A stretch of DNA of 64,000 nucleotides from Caballeronia sp. NK8 (GCF_018408855.1 NZ_AP024328.1:186001-250000), one strand, 5' to 3'; shown: positions 8,545 through 18,261, counted from the first letter of the stretch. Made by a program: numbers and translations. The notes: generated by a model from the sequence alone, not told the origin.

Positions 8545-9333
8545 TTGAAGTCATCCATTGTCCCTTCGACCTCTCCAGCGCTATCAGCGATTTCGACTGA
8601 CTTCGAGGCCCAACTCAAGAAGTACTGTCGCAGGGATATGGGCGACCATCTGCGCCCCTTCGCTCCCAATAGGAACTGGAAGTCCGCAAAAATTTTCATC
8701 GTGGGGACGAACCCAGCTACGCCACTGCGAAACCAATTCGAAAGCTACGATAGTTACTGGGACTGCTTGACTCGCGATACGGAAAAATTCCAGGAAATTT
8801 ACACGCTAGCTCGCGGCCCGGCGAAGTCGAAGGGTACCACGGTCAATTTAAAGGTCTTGATCGACCTGCTCGGCAGCGAGGACTGCCTGGTCACCAATGC
8901 CTGCTGGTATCCGACCACGCGACGCCAAGCGATTCCTAGGCAAGAGCGTACTCGCCATCATGATGCATTGCGGCTTCTCATCCAATTTTGTCGACCGAAA
9001 GCGATTTTATTTCATGGTAATCCAGCTATCGGATTCGCCGAGAACGTTTACGGTCTAAATCTTGACCGCCGACAACCCGTGGCGCTACAAGACGTTGCTT
9101 GCGGCGACACGTTGTTTCTTGCCTATCCGCATTTGAGCGGAATGGGTCTTGAGAATGGGGAAACGTTCTCGTTCCGAGAGGATGTTGTCGATTCGTCGCG
9201 CGCATTCGGCGTCATATTTCGACGCAATGATGCGAGCGTCAGGAGTAGTTTCAGCCGGCCTACGTTTTCGGTGCACGGCCGTCCGCCGGCGACGTCAGCA
9301 ATCCGCCAAGCTGCTGACGTTGAACGCGACTAG
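8545..9333 (+). CDS. uracil-DNA glycosylase superfamily-like protein
   Basis: Start taken as TTG 8545, with GAGAAAG just upstream; the first in-frame ATG (8638) would cut into conserved sequence. RPFAPNRNWKSAKIFIVGTN then PATPLRNQF resembles the first strand and loop of the UDG fold. CLVTNACWYPT is like the N-rich second motif. AILFHGNPAIGF is a core strand. LAYPHLSGMG occupies the place of the HPS-type DNA-intercalating motif. No close subfamily is evident, so substrate and activity are unknown. The last 35 residues (after 9220) are Arg/Ser-rich and may be read-through into repeat-like DNA following a lost stop. It could partner the upstream HNH protein. Confidence 0.55.
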   Translation: MKSSIVPSTSPALSAISTDFEAQLKKYCRRDMGDHLRPFAPNRNWKSAKIFIVGTNPATPLRNQFESYDSYWDCLTRDTEKFQEIYTLARGPAKSKGTTVNLKVLIDLLGSEDCLVTNACWYPTTRRQAIPRQERTRHHDALRLLIQFCRPKAILFHGNPAIGFAENVYGLNLDRRQPVALQDVACGDTLFLAYPHLSGMGLENGETFSFREDVVDSSRAFGVIFRRNDASVRSSFSRPTFSVHGRPPATSAIRQAADVERD

Positions 9334-9484
9334 CCCCAATGTCAGCTAAGGCGATGGGCAGAAGCATATCGCGAAGGCTAGCGTCAGTCTCCGGTCTGCT
9401 TGCTGAGCCGGGAACCGCGCCAACAGCTGTGACAAATTACCTCGTCGCGCCTGTCCTGTAGGGTAGCCCTCTATCAAGTGAATC
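9334..9484. other. intergenic
   Basis: No gene is seen between the glycosylase-like gene and the integrase relic. Confidence 0.35.
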
Positions 9485-9849
9485 GGCATTCCAAACGAGG
9501 AACTACGATCGCGCGATCGAAAGCAAGCTGCGCAGGAGCGAGCTCGTCAACCTACATTTCCGCAAAGTAACTCACGGCAATCAGATACTGCCCCGCGCGA
9601 TGATAATGCAGCGCAAGACCAAACGACCCGTGCAGTTTAAGGTCACAGAGCCAGCTTCCATTGCGGTCGCTGCATGGATCGAGAAGGACAGTCTGAGGTC
9701 CGACGAGCACCTTTTCCCAAGCCGCTGTTCTCGGTGGGCACATATTTCAACACGGCAATACGCCCGGAAGGCGCATCAATGAGTCGCTGCGATCGGCCTT
9801 GACCCGACCGCTTACTGCGCACACTCGAAGGTCGCGGCCGTTAGACAGT
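9485..9849 (+). pseudogene. tyrosine recombinase (integrase) fragment
   Basis: One frame reads AIESKLRRSELVNLHFRKVT, HGNQILPRAMIMQRKTKRPV, QFKVTEPASIAVAAWIEKD, LRSDEHLFPSR, ISTRQYAR, then an in-frame TGA at 9780-9782, and continues VAAIGLDPTAYCAHS. This is the central part of a phage-type integrase family common in proteobacterial islands. The N-terminal arm-binding region and the catalytic C-terminus with the Arg-Arg and Tyr residues are absent. It marks an old integrated element in this accessory zone; no attachment site could be identified. Confidence 0.75.
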
Positions 9850-10129
9850 TTGTTTGTCGCTGCGGCAGTTTCGCGTTTCGGGGTTGTCCTCTTGATCGAG
9901 CGTCGCCGTGGGCGCTATCTAGACCCAAGACGGGACGGCAAGGGCATTCTTGCTCGCCGGCGCGGCCAAAATCCTTCAGGGCGTGGCTCGCCGAAAGCCT
10001 GCGACTATTATGGGGGTCGGCAACTTCGCGGAAAATTCTGTTGCATGTGACAATGGCCAGCCCGATGGCAATTTTGATAGTACTGCGAACTGGCAGTGCA
10101 TGGGATCGAACCTAAACAGTTGCTCATCG
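9850..10129. other. intergenic
   Basis: No gene is visible between the integrase relic and the IS110 left region. Confidence 0.35.
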
Positions 10130-10375
10130 GGCCTGTCCGACCCCGAAGGATAGAGCGGATGTGGCGCGTCCACATCCCATGCCAGAGGTAATATGGATGC
10201 GCAGCGGCATGGGAGATCGGCGTAGGGAAATGGTGCCCTGAGCCCGTTGAACAGTTGGACCCGCAGCCCTGCGCGCAGCCCGGATTGGTACGGCGGGCAG
10301 TTATGCCCCAAGCACGCTTACCAGAATTCGATCACGAGGGCTGCTGCCGCTGCCATCACTCTGGCAGGAGGTACC
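10130..10375 (+). ncRNA. IS110 left-end non-coding region, candidate bridge RNA
   Basis: IS110-group elements carry a long non-coding stretch between the left end and the transposase start. In characterised members it is transcribed into the bridge RNA that selects target and donor DNA. The roughly 240 bp here are non-coding, contain short complementary blocks, and end at the AGGAGG site of the transposase. I cannot fix the RNA ends or loops by eye, and the transposase is dead, so any RNA would be a relic. Confidence 0.35.
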
Positions 10376-12609
10376 ATGCAAGTTCTCTATCCCCGCTGCG
10401 CCGGACTCGACGTCCACAAGGACACCAGTGTGGCTTGCGTGCGCTGCGTGTCTGCCCCACAGAATCGCGAAGTGCGCGGCTTCGCTGCCACCACAATCGG
10501 ACTGCTTGAGCCCGGCGACTGGCTTGCCTTGCATGGCTGCACGCACGTGGCCATGGAAGCGACTGGCGTCTATTGGAAACCGGTCTGGCACATCCTCGAA
10601 GGCAGCTTCAAGCTGGTCTTGGCAAATGCCCGACATATCCGCAACGTTCCTGGACGCAAGAACGACGTCAACGACGCGACGTGGATCGCCGATCTGCTCG
10701 CGCATGGTCTGATTGATCCGCTCCAGTTTCGTGCCGCCTGCTGCGACGCAGGACTTACGCGATCTCAAAGGTACGCGCAAACAACTCGTGCACGAGATCG
10801 CCCAGCACAGCCTGCGCATCCAGAAAGTGCTCGAAGACGCCAATCTTTAACTCGGCAGCGAATGAAAGGGACTTCCCCGTCCCGAGGCTGCGGCGGAAGC
10901 CGCGAATCGGCATCAACGTGCCATGATGAAGTTCTCGACCTTCATCAACACCAACAGGAGGGGAAGTCCATGCCTATTGTGACCATCGGAATCGACCTTG
11001 CCAAGAATGTTTTCGCCGTTCACGGCGTGGACGAGGTTGGCAAGGCGTTGCTGATCAAGCCACGTGTATCGCGCGATCAACTGGTAACCTTGATTGCACA
11101 ATTGCCGCCGTGCGTCATTGGCATGGAAGCATGCTCCGGGGCGCATTACTGGGCTCGTGTACTCCAACAACACGGCCATACGGCCAAGCTAATGGCGCCC
11201 AGGCTCGTGGCGCCTTATCGCATGTCGGGGAAGCGCGGCAAGAACGATGCGGCGGACGCGGCCGCCATTTGCGAGGCGGTCACCCGACCGAGCACGCGTT
11301 TCGTACCGCTGAAAGACGAGCATCAGCGGGCGACGCTTTGCCTGCATCGGACCCGGGAGGGATTCGTCGAGGAACGAACCGCTGCCTACAACCGGATGCG
11401 TGGCTTGCTCGCCGAATTCGGCGTCGTGCTACCTCGGAGCCCGGAGCGACTGCGAAGAGAGATCACGCCACATCTGGACACCCTGCCGGGTTGGGCCCGA
11501 CGCTGCATCAGCGATTTGCTTGAGCATGCCGGCAACATTGAGGATCGGCTTGACGAATACGATCGCGCAATCAGCGGAATCGCCCGTGACGACGAGCGCA
11601 GCAAGCGACTCATGAAACTGCGAGGCATCGGTCCGACCACAGCGAGCAAGCTGCTCGCGAGCCTCGGTGGAGGACATGATTTCAGGAACGGTCGCCAGGT
11701 AGCGGCTTGGCTCGGGCTCACGCCCGGTCAACACAGCAGCGGAGGCAAAGCGCGGCTGGGCAGCATCACGAAAGCGGGCGATGCCTATCTGCGCAGCCTG
11801 CTGGTCCTCGGAGCTCGCGCCGTCATCGCCAATCTCGGCGAGAAGCAGGACCGCTTAGCCGTTGGGTCCGAGGCCTAGTCGAACGCCGCGGATATTGGCG
11901 TGCGGCCGTCGCGATTGCGGCCAAGAATGCAAGGATGGCCTGGGCGTTCCTGAAATACGGAGAGGACTTCAAGCCCGAGCCGGTGGCTGCATAAGACCTG
12001 CAGTGCACCGACGGATTACCGCTCACCATCGGACGCTACTGAAGCTTCATCTGGACGTTATCGACGCCCTGCAGCACACCCTCGCTGAACTCGACGTCAC
12101 CCTCGGAAAAGCACTAGCGCCGATCCGGCAATGCGGCCGTCTGCTGAGCACGATCCCCGGCGTGAGCGACGTGACCGCCCAAGTCAGCCTCGCCGAGGTC
12201 GGCGCCGACATAACACGCTTCCCTAATGCCGCCCATTTGATCTCTTGGGCCGGCCTCTGTCCGCGCAACGATGAGAGCGCCGGCAAACGCCGCAGCACCC
12301 GCGTTCGCAAAAGCGGCACATGGCTGAAAACCGCGCTCGTTACCGCCGCATGGGCCGGTGTCCGCGTGAAAAGCACCTATCTGCACGCCCAGTTCCTGCG
12401 CATCAAAGCAAGACGCGGCCCTAAGAAAGCCATGCTCGCCGTAGCTGCTTCGATGCTTACCGCCCTAGCACATGCTCTCCGACGGCGTTGTCTATGCGGA
12501 CCTCGGCACCGATTACTACAGCCGGCTCGACACCAGCAAAACGATACAACGGATCCTCAAGCGGCTTGCCGATCCCGGCTACCATCCTCAGGCGGCTGCT
12601 TCACCATGA
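10376..12609 (+). pseudogene. IS110-family transposase, interrupted
   Basis: AGGAGGTACC precedes the ATG. The N-terminal half MQVLYPRCAGLDVHKDTSVA, MEATGVYWKPVWHIL, GRKNDVNDA is in frame to about 10720, then continues in another frame as DLRDLKGTRKQLVHEIAQHS and LRIQKVLEDANL, with a premature TAA at 10848-10850. At about 10860 an IS1111-type transposase region begins. The C-terminal half resumes near 12003 (RITAHHRTLLKLHLDVIDAL, ISWAGLCPRNDESAGKRRST) and after one more frameshift ends with YSRLDTSKTIQRILKRLA at 12607-12609. About 80-90 residues between the halves are missing, so the junctions are not a simple insertion. Confidence 0.85.
10970..11994 (+). pseudogene. IS1111-subgroup transposase nested in IS110
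   Basis: Starts MPIVTIGIDLAKNVFAVHGV behind an AGGAGGGG site. The DEDD-type domain shows IGIDLAK, GMEACSGAHYW and GKNDAADAAAICEA. The C-terminal transposase domain shows LRGIGPTTASKLLASLG, FRNGRQVAAWLGLTPGQHSS with the serine motif, and GDAYLRSLLVLGARAV. At GEKQDRL a one-base deletion (about 11860) shifts the frame; the normal tail SRWVRGLVERRGYWRAA through KYGEDFKPEPVAA ends at 11994. The right non-coding end, where IS1111 elements keep their guide RNA, is missing, because IS110 sequence resumes within about ten bases. Confidence 0.85.
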
Positions 12610-12797
12610 ACGCTTCTTACCAGAGTCGTGGCACCCCAGAAGCCGCGTCCTGGTGATTTCATTAGACAAATTCACGGAGTTTGCATCAGTAACAGCGATC
12701 GCTTCGACGTCGGCGACACTCTGATCTCGCGGCAGTTTGACTACAATGACTCAACGGGTAGTTGACGCCGCGCGGCTTGACAAACGTGGAGCTATCA
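12610..12797. other. short intergenic region
   Basis: About 190 bp including the presumed IS110 right flank. GGAG at 12788-12791 serves the next gene. No other signal is seen. Confidence 0.4.
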
Positions 12798-13346
12798 ATG
12801 AATCAGTTCGTCTTCGTGCATGGCGTGAATGGTCCCCGCGTCAATGACGCGGGCAATCCGGATTACGTTTCGTACAAAAATACGATCGCTGCGTATAAGA
12901 TGAGATTTGAGCAGCTGACTTTCGTTTCACCGGTCGAGTTTCGCGCACCGCTGTGGAGCGTGTACGCTGCAAGGCCAGCGTGGGGTCTCGCCTGCGTCCC
13001 TCAGAGCGTGTTGAGGACCGAACCAGGTGTGGCCAACCTAGGATTCGTGGACTCACTACTGGATGGTGAGAATCCAACCGATGACGCCTCACTCACTGGC
13101 AGTGAACTGGCGGAAGCCGCTCGGGGTGACCTTGATGCACTTATAGGCTCACTCTCGTCGATTGCCATCGAAGAAGCGGAGTGCGGCGATTTCTTCGCTT
13201 TCAAGCGGACGTTCGATCTTTGGGCCGCCGCGGCAAAAGCACTCGAAAATCCGGCGGCGCGTCAAAGCCTCTTCACAGCTAAAAACGACACTGAATTCCT
13301 CGACAAGTTGCAGGTTGCCGCGCATCAGTATCTAGCAGGTCGTTGA
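12798..13346 (+). CDS. alpha/beta-hydrolase-like N-terminal fragment
   Basis: GGAG precedes the ATG at 12798. The protein opens MNQFVFVHGVNGPR, the oxyanion-hole segment of alpha/beta-hydrolase-type proteins, followed by a 170-residue helical region without the nucleophile elbow. Proteins with this opening that I recall are usually much longer, so only the N-terminal part may be present. The reading frame ends inside the left inverted repeat of the downstream IS5-family element, which supplies the last codons (Ala-Gly-Arg) and the stop. Without the insertion the frame would hit a stop within about 15 codons on the other flank, so the gene may have been short already. Function unknown. Confidence 0.5.
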   Translation: MNQFVFVHGVNGPRVNDAGNPDYVSYKNTIAAYKMRFEQLTFVSPVEFRAPLWSVYAARPAWGLACVPQSVLRTEPGVANLGFVDSLLDGENPTDDASLTGSELAEAARGDLDALIGSLSSIAIEEAECGDFFAFKRTFDLWAAAAKALENPAARQSLFTAKNDTEFLDKLQVAAHQYLAGR

Positions 13347-14675
13347 AATACCTCGTCAAACGGTCATCCTGAGTGAAGGGGTGAACGTTGAATCTGAAGC
13401 CATTAACGAGAGCGAGATGGAACGGATGCGCGGCAGCGATGGTTTTACCGAGTCGATGTTCACGGTGTTGAAGCTTGATGATTTCGTGCCGAAGGACCAT
13501 CCGTTGCGTCCGATTCGTACATGGCTCAATGACTCGCTCAAGCGCATGGATGATGTGTTCTCGCGAATGTACGAGGCAGACGCGAGAGGTGGCCGGCCAA
13601 GCATTGCACCGGAGAAGTTGGTTCGGGCGCTGTTGCTGCAGGTGTTGTACTCCATTCGCAGCGAACGGATGCTGATGGAACAGATTTCCTACAACATGTT
13701 GTTCCGCTGGTTCGTCGGTCTGCCGATGGACGGAACGGTGTGGGACCATTCGACGTTCAGCAAGAACCGCGACCGCTTGCTCAAACACGATGTACTGGTG
13801 TTGCTCTTTAACGAGACGGTCGAGACGGCCCGTGAGCGAGGCTATCTCTCTGGCGAGCACTTCAGCGTCGATGGCACTTTGATTCAGGCGTGGGCCGGGC
13901 ATAAGAGCTTCGTGCCCAAGGCGAGTCCGAGCGACGACGATACGCCTCCAGACGAACCGCCCGCACTGAATGACAACTGGCATGGGCAAAAACGCAGTAA
14001 CGAAACGCATCAATCCACGACGGATAAGCAGGCGCGCCTGTTCCGGAAAAGCAAGGGAACGGGAGCGATGCTCTGTTATATGGGTCATGTATTGACCGAT
14101 AACCGACACGGACTGGTGGTCAACGCGCAGGTGACGCTGGCGACCGGCACCGCCGAGCGAGACTGCGCGGCGCAGATGCTTGCCGATGCTGCGAGTGTCG
14201 CACCGAGCGGCATCACGGTCGGTGCGGATAAGAACTACGACACCGCCGGCTTCGTAGCCAGTTGTCGCTCGAATCGCGTCACGCCTCATGTGGCCCAAAA
14301 CGAAGGACGTTCAGGAGGCTCAGCGATTGATGAGCGAACTACACGTTGGCCGGGCTACGCGGTGAGCCAGCAAAAGCGTAAACGGATTGAACAGGTGTTT
14401 GGATGGGGCAAGACGGTCGGACGAATTCGACAAGCGATGTGCCGGGGACTTGAACGCGTAGACCAGCTCTTCGTGCTGACCCCAGGTCGGCTATAACCTG
14501 ACGCGTATGCGAACACTTGCCGCTTGAGGGGAAGGAAGCAATCGATAGCGTCGGTTTTGTGAACTCACGAGCAGCATCGAACGCTCACAAGGGTTTTTGC
14601 GCGTGTCAGAAGCGCGAGTTCAGCATCCGTCGCAACGCGTCTTAGCGCGCCAACGACGGATATTTCAACGGCCTG
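13336..14675 (+). mobile_element. IS5-family insertion sequence with both ends
   Basis: The left end CAGGTCGTTGAAATACC (13336-13352) is the near-perfect inverse of the right end GGATATTTCAACGGCCTG (14658-14675), with one internal mismatch and one indel. The element is about 1340 bp and holds one transposase gene. The left flank is CTAG (13332-13335) and the right flank CTGG (14676-14679), consistent with the 4-bp YTAR-type target duplication of IS5 relatives plus one mutation. It is inserted in the tail of the hydrolase-like gene. Confidence 0.82.
13381..14527 (+). pseudogene. IS5-family transposase, frameshifted near its end
   Basis: The start is either GTG 13381 or ATG 13417/13426 (MERMRGSDGFTESMFTVLKL). 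The DDE order is clear: FSVDGTLIQAWAGHKSF (first Asp), ITVGADKNYDTAGFV (second Asp) and QQKRKRIEQVFGWGKTVGRI (Glu). DHPLRPIRTWLNDSLKRMDD and GGRPSIAPEKLVRALLLQVL are the N-terminal DNA-binding part. At about 14483 the frame slips (VLTPGRL stop at 14496); the authentic ending GYNLTRMRTLAA is in the next frame with TGA at 14525-14527. The catalytic residues precede the slip, so activity might be reduced rather than lost. Confidence 0.88.
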
Positions 14676-15510
14676 CTGGTCTAGTCCGCAATGCATTCGA
14701 TCGTCACGTCGCGCGGTTACATTGAAGACGCGGATGTCGAAGCTGTGCGGGCCGCAGCGTCGCGTCGATGTCGGTCTTGAACGTGTTGTTGAAGAGGTTG
14801 GTATAGAGCTGAAGGCTGTCTCGGCGACGATGTCCACGACCATGCGCGTCGCTTTGCGCACTGGTCGGCCGGCCCCGCGCGGCGAACCGCACGGGGCTCT
14901 GTCGCGCAACGAAGTGGAAACGCTTTCGTCCCAACCCTCACAGAAGATCGCGCTGTTTTACCGGGGAGCAAAACGCCCGCTCAAGGCGGGCGGTGACGAT
15001 GGCCCGCAATGGAGGCGGGAACGTGGGATCGTTCTTTCATCGATGCGATCGAGGCGCGTTGCAACAACTGAAGCGGAACTTTCGACGGCGCCGTGGTTGA
15101 TGACAGGAGACCTTCCTGTGAGATGCTTCAGTCGGAAATGGTTCGGGCTCGGGCTCGCGTGTAGTCGCGGTAAGCGGCCCTCGACTCCGCGCAAGCGGGG
15201 TGTTTGGATGACATGAACGCCCCCATCTGGTCGCAGATTTGCCGCGGCCGCCACGTTTGGACGTCGAAGCATTCGTTTGGATCCGAAGAGCCGTGCGGCA
15301 TGTTGAGTTTCGGACGTCAAAACACGATGACTTGCTAGGACGTGCTCAATGCCGACATCCCGAAACCGGGCCCTATTAGTGAGCCGCGAATGGAGCACGC
15401 AGCTCAAACATGACCGCGCGTTTCTCGGCGTCGCTGCGGTTTCCCATTGTGGGGCAAAGCGGCGATCTGTCCATGGATTGCACGAACTGCCGTTTCACGC
15501 TCTGACTAAA
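14676..15510. other. gene-poor stretch
   Basis: Frames on both strands are short and overlapping. A minus-strand run SLQLYTNLFNNTFKTDIDAT (about 14750-14820) could be a gene fragment but I do not recognise it. The hairpin at 14974-14992 is listed separately. Confidence 0.4.
14974..14992 (-). terminator. hairpin, possible minus-strand terminator
   Basis: CGCCCGC, a five-base loop and GCGGGCG form a perfect 7-bp G/C stem. On the minus strand it is followed after two bases by TTTT, as in a weak intrinsic terminator. The nearest minus-strand gene ends 500 bp upstream of it, so its client is unclear. Confidence 0.4.
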
Positions 15511-16527
15511 CTAAACCACGACTACGATCTTCCCGATCTGTTGTCCTCGCTCCATGTAACGATGCGCCTCTGTAATATCTGAGAGGGGGAATATACGATC
15601 AATTCTTGGCTTGATCTGCCCACTGACGAGCTTCTCATATACGTAGCGCTTTGCATGCGCAAGCGCTTCGGCGTTGCCGGTGATTGAAAACATCGTGTAG
15701 CCCATCATCCGGAAGGGTCTACCCTGCGCTCCTTGGGCCCAGGCCACGAACACCGGAAATGGTGTCAGTTCAGGTGCCAGTGTTCCGTACACCATGATTA
15801 GGGCGTCTTGGGCCGTGGCCTTTGCGAGCTCAAGGATGCCCGTTCCCGCAACGGCGTCAAAGATGATCTTCGCACCGACTCCGTTGGAGATCTGCAGGAT
15901 CCTTGCCGCGATGTCATTCTCTTCGCTGGTCACGATGACATGGTCGGCGCCGGCCGCGAGCAACTCATCTCGCTTATCGGCACTGCGAGAAGTCGCAATA
16001 ACGATCCCGCCTTCGGCCTTGACGACCTGGATGGCCGCAATGCCAACTGAGCTCGTTGCCGCGGTAAGGACTACATAGTCTCCCTTCGCGACGCGTCCAT
16101 TATGGACGATAGCGCCGTAGGCGGTAATGTACTGCATCCAAATGCTCGCGCCCTCCTCAAAGGATAGGTGGTCCGGGTAGGCAGCGAGGACATCAGCGGG
16201 AACGATTGCGACCTCTCCATAGACCCCGTACTTATTCAGCGGGAACGCTGGCACAGTGGACTGCACGGTGCTCACGAGCTGAGGGTCTACGCCAGGACCT
16301 ACCGCTTCGACAATACCAGATGCTTCATAGCCGATGTTTGAGGGAAGCTTTGGCTCGAGGAAATATTGACCCTCACGAAACATGACTTCTGCCCGATTGA
16401 GGCCAATGGCTTTGACGCGAAGCCGTACCTCGCCCGGTCCCGGGTCGGGCAGCGGTAGTTCGTCGATACGCAGTACGTCCGCGCCACCGGTTTCATGAAA
16501 GCGTACGATTTTAACCAGGTCCGACAT
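15511..16527 (-). CDS. zinc-type alcohol dehydrogenase / quinone oxidoreductase family protein
   Basis: Complete at 338 residues. The N-terminal GroES-like domain (MSDLVKIVRFHETGGADVLR, GPGEVRLRVKAIGLNRAEVM, GYEASGIVEAVGPGV) is followed by the Rossmann domain with VVLTAATSSVGIAAIQVVKA and a phosphate-binding ATSRS loop. The ligands of a catalytic zinc are absent, so it belongs to the NADPH:quinone-reductase-like branch that reduces activated alkenes or quinones. AGAGAAA precedes the ATG at 16527. It lies 56 bp downstream of a small secreted-protein gene on the same strand. Substrate unknown. Confidence 0.85.
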   Translation of the reverse strand: MSDLVKIVRFHETGGADVLRIDELPLPDPGPGEVRLRVKAIGLNRAEVMFREGQYFLEPKLPSNIGYEASGIVEAVGPGVDPQLVSTVQSTVPAFPLNKYGVYGEVAIVPADVLAAYPDHLSFEEGASIWMQYITAYGAIVHNGRVAKGDYVVLTAATSSVGIAAIQVVKAEGGIVIATSRSADKRDELLAAGADHVIVTSEENDIAARILQISNGVGAKIIFDAVAGTGILELAKATAQDALIMVYGTLAPELTPFPVFVAWAQGAQGRPFRMMGYTMFSITGNAEALAHAKRYVYEKLVSGQIKPRIDRIFPLSDITEAHRYMERGQQIGKIVVVV

Positions 16528-16583
16528 TTTTCTCTCCCAGATTCGTGGGCTTACGGTTGTTAGGATGCCTAAAGTGCGTTCGC

Positions 16584-16895
16584 TCAGTCTTTGGCCTTAT
16601 ACATTGGCACGGAGTAACTGCTGACGACCACTTCTCCCGGCGAACGGTTCGCCTGAGATCCACGCGCCCAATCTGTTTGAGTCCGATCGTCGGATCCGAC
16701 ACGAACGTTGGAGATCTTGCTCGCGCGGCTTTGTTGGTAACCGTCGCTGTCAATGTCGCGTTGTCCAATGGTGGTAGTATCTGCTGCTCGACCGTTTTGC
16801 GTCTGCGCATAAGCAAGATGGACTAAGCAGAAGGAGAGGGCTGCTGCACCAATCCCCAGCTTGAGAGTTTTCAAGTTCGGTAACGGGTTATTCAT
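16584..16895 (-). CDS. small secreted protein, 103 residues
   Basis: The N-terminus MNNPLPNLKTLKLGIGAAAL then SFCLVHLAYA is a Sec signal peptide with cleavage before QTQNG. The mature part is about 73 residues, hydrophilic and rich in Ser, Asp, Gln and Arg, without Cys. No family is recognised. Direction and spacing fit co-transcription with the oxidoreductase at 15511-16527. Upstream, 16896-17133 contains nothing identifiable. Confidence 0.5.
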   Translation of the reverse strand: MNNPLPNLKTLKLGIGAAALSFCLVHLAYAQTQNGRAADTTTIGQRDIDSDGYQQSRASKISNVRVGSDDRTQTDWARGSQANRSPGEVVVSSYSVPMYKAKD

Positions 16896-17133
16896 TCGGG
16901 TGACTCATGATCTTGTGCTCTAAGGAATCGGGCCACTTCGATGCGCTCCATGACCAGATTGTCCGCACGACCCGGCACAAGCTGCTCATCCAAACGCTAT
17001 CGCTGATGAGAAAAGTCGGGCAGACAAGCGCGATTCAGTAGAACTGTCACACGCCATTTCCACGCTGTTACTGGCCGACCATTCGAATCAGAACCTTTTC
17101 ATGGCCCGCGAAACGCCGGCACCTAGCGGGAGG

Positions 17134-18261
17134 TCAGCCTCGACTAGGATCGATTAGGAACTTCTCCCCGGTCGCTTTCCGATTGAAGGCGCGCAGTACC
17201 TCAGGATTCAACGCTTCGGCCAGGCCGACGGTGCGCGTGTAGTGACTAGCGAAGGTCGTAGTCAATTCCTCCACAACACGCTGACGAAGGCGTTGCATAG
17301 TTGCAGGATCGATTCTGCGCAAATAATGAAATAACAGCCACGCCGAGACGCTCCATGCGTACCCGAGCGCGGAGCGGTCGAGAACGGTCGGCGCCGGGTC
17401 GAGGCTGCCATAGATGTAGAGCTGCTTGAGGACGTCCGAGCCGTATCGGCTGTAGGTGCCCGAATTTCGGGAAGCCGCGCTTTCCATGGCTAGCAAAATG
17501 TCGCTGCCTAACTTGCCGCCGCCAACAGCATCAAACGCGATCGTCGCGCCGGTCTCAGCGACGGCGTCAAGCAGAGACGTACCGAACCGCTCGTCCTTCA
17601 TGTTGAGTACGTGACTGGCGCCGAGATCTCGAAGAATGCGCATCTGCGGGTCGGAGCGCACAATGTTCACCAACGGGATGCCGTCGGCGAGGCATATACG
17701 CTGCAGCATCTGGCCAAGGTTGGACGCGGCAGGATTGTGAATGATCGCTCGATGACCGTTTCGGTTGGCGGTTTCAACGAAGCCCAGCGCGGTGAGCGGG
17801 TTGATAAACATTGACGCACCATCGGCTGCGCAGGCACCCTCGGGTAGTGCGATTGCATCAGCCACCTTGATCTTGCGGTAGTCGGCGTACATGGCGCCGC
17901 CGAACATGCCGACGCGCCTGCCTTGGAGCAACGTCGCATTTCTTCCAGCCGCTATCACTGTGCCAGCCCCTTCGTTGCCGACTGGAAGCGACTTACCGAT
18001 CCGACCGGCGATTGAAGCCAGGTGCGCCCGGGGCACCGTGAGCTTCACTTGCGACAGGCTCCCAGATTCATTTGTCTCGATCGATGAGAGATCCGCAGGG
18101 CCCAGGAGCAATCCAATATCACTTGGATTGACCGGCGTGGCTTCAACGCGCACCACGACTTCATCATCGCCCGGTTCTGTCACTTCGACTGTGTCGAGCG
18201 AAACGGTAAGCGTGCCGCACCTGTCTACGGTCGATCGCAATTCTCGTCCCATCCAACCCAT
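17134..18261 (-). CDS. zinc-binding-dehydrogenase family protein
   Basis: 375 residues from ATG 18261, chosen for the GGAGG eight bases upstream. It has a GroES-like N-terminus (DEVVVRVEATPVNPSDIGLL), the VGNEGAGTVIAAG motif, and a Rossmann part with IIHNPAASNLGQMLQRICLA and TIAFDAVGGGKLGSDIL. The catalytic-zinc cysteine pattern is missing. It resembles enoyl reductase or quinone-reductase-like medium-chain dehydrogenases. The 16-bp palindrome at 18315-18330, shared with the LacI gene and the 20-kb cluster, sits 54 bp upstream, so it is probably part of that regulon. Substrate unknown. Confidence 0.82.
   Translation of the reverse strand: MGWMGRELRSTVDRCGTLTVSLDTVEVTEPGDDEVVVRVEATPVNPSDIGLLLGPADLSSIETNESGSLSQVKLTVPRAHLASIAGRIGKSLPVGNEGAGTVIAAGRNATLLQGRRVGMFGGAMYADYRKIKVADAIALPEGACAADGASMFINPLTALGFVETANRNGHRAIIHNPAASNLGQMLQRICLADGIPLVNIVRSDPQMRILRDLGASHVLNMKDERFGTSLLDAVAETGATIAFDAVGGGKLGSDILLAMESAASRNSGTYSRYGSDVLKQLYIYGSLDPAPTVLDRSALGYAWSVSAWLLFHYLRRIDPATMQRLRQRVVEELTTTFASHYTRTVGLAEALNPEVLRAFNRKATGEKFLIDPSRG

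Noticed and set aside
14704..14934. Minus-strand frame with SLQLYTNLFNNTFKTDIDAT
   Set aside because: Resembles a protein fragment but no family could be named and no start fits; kept only as a note.
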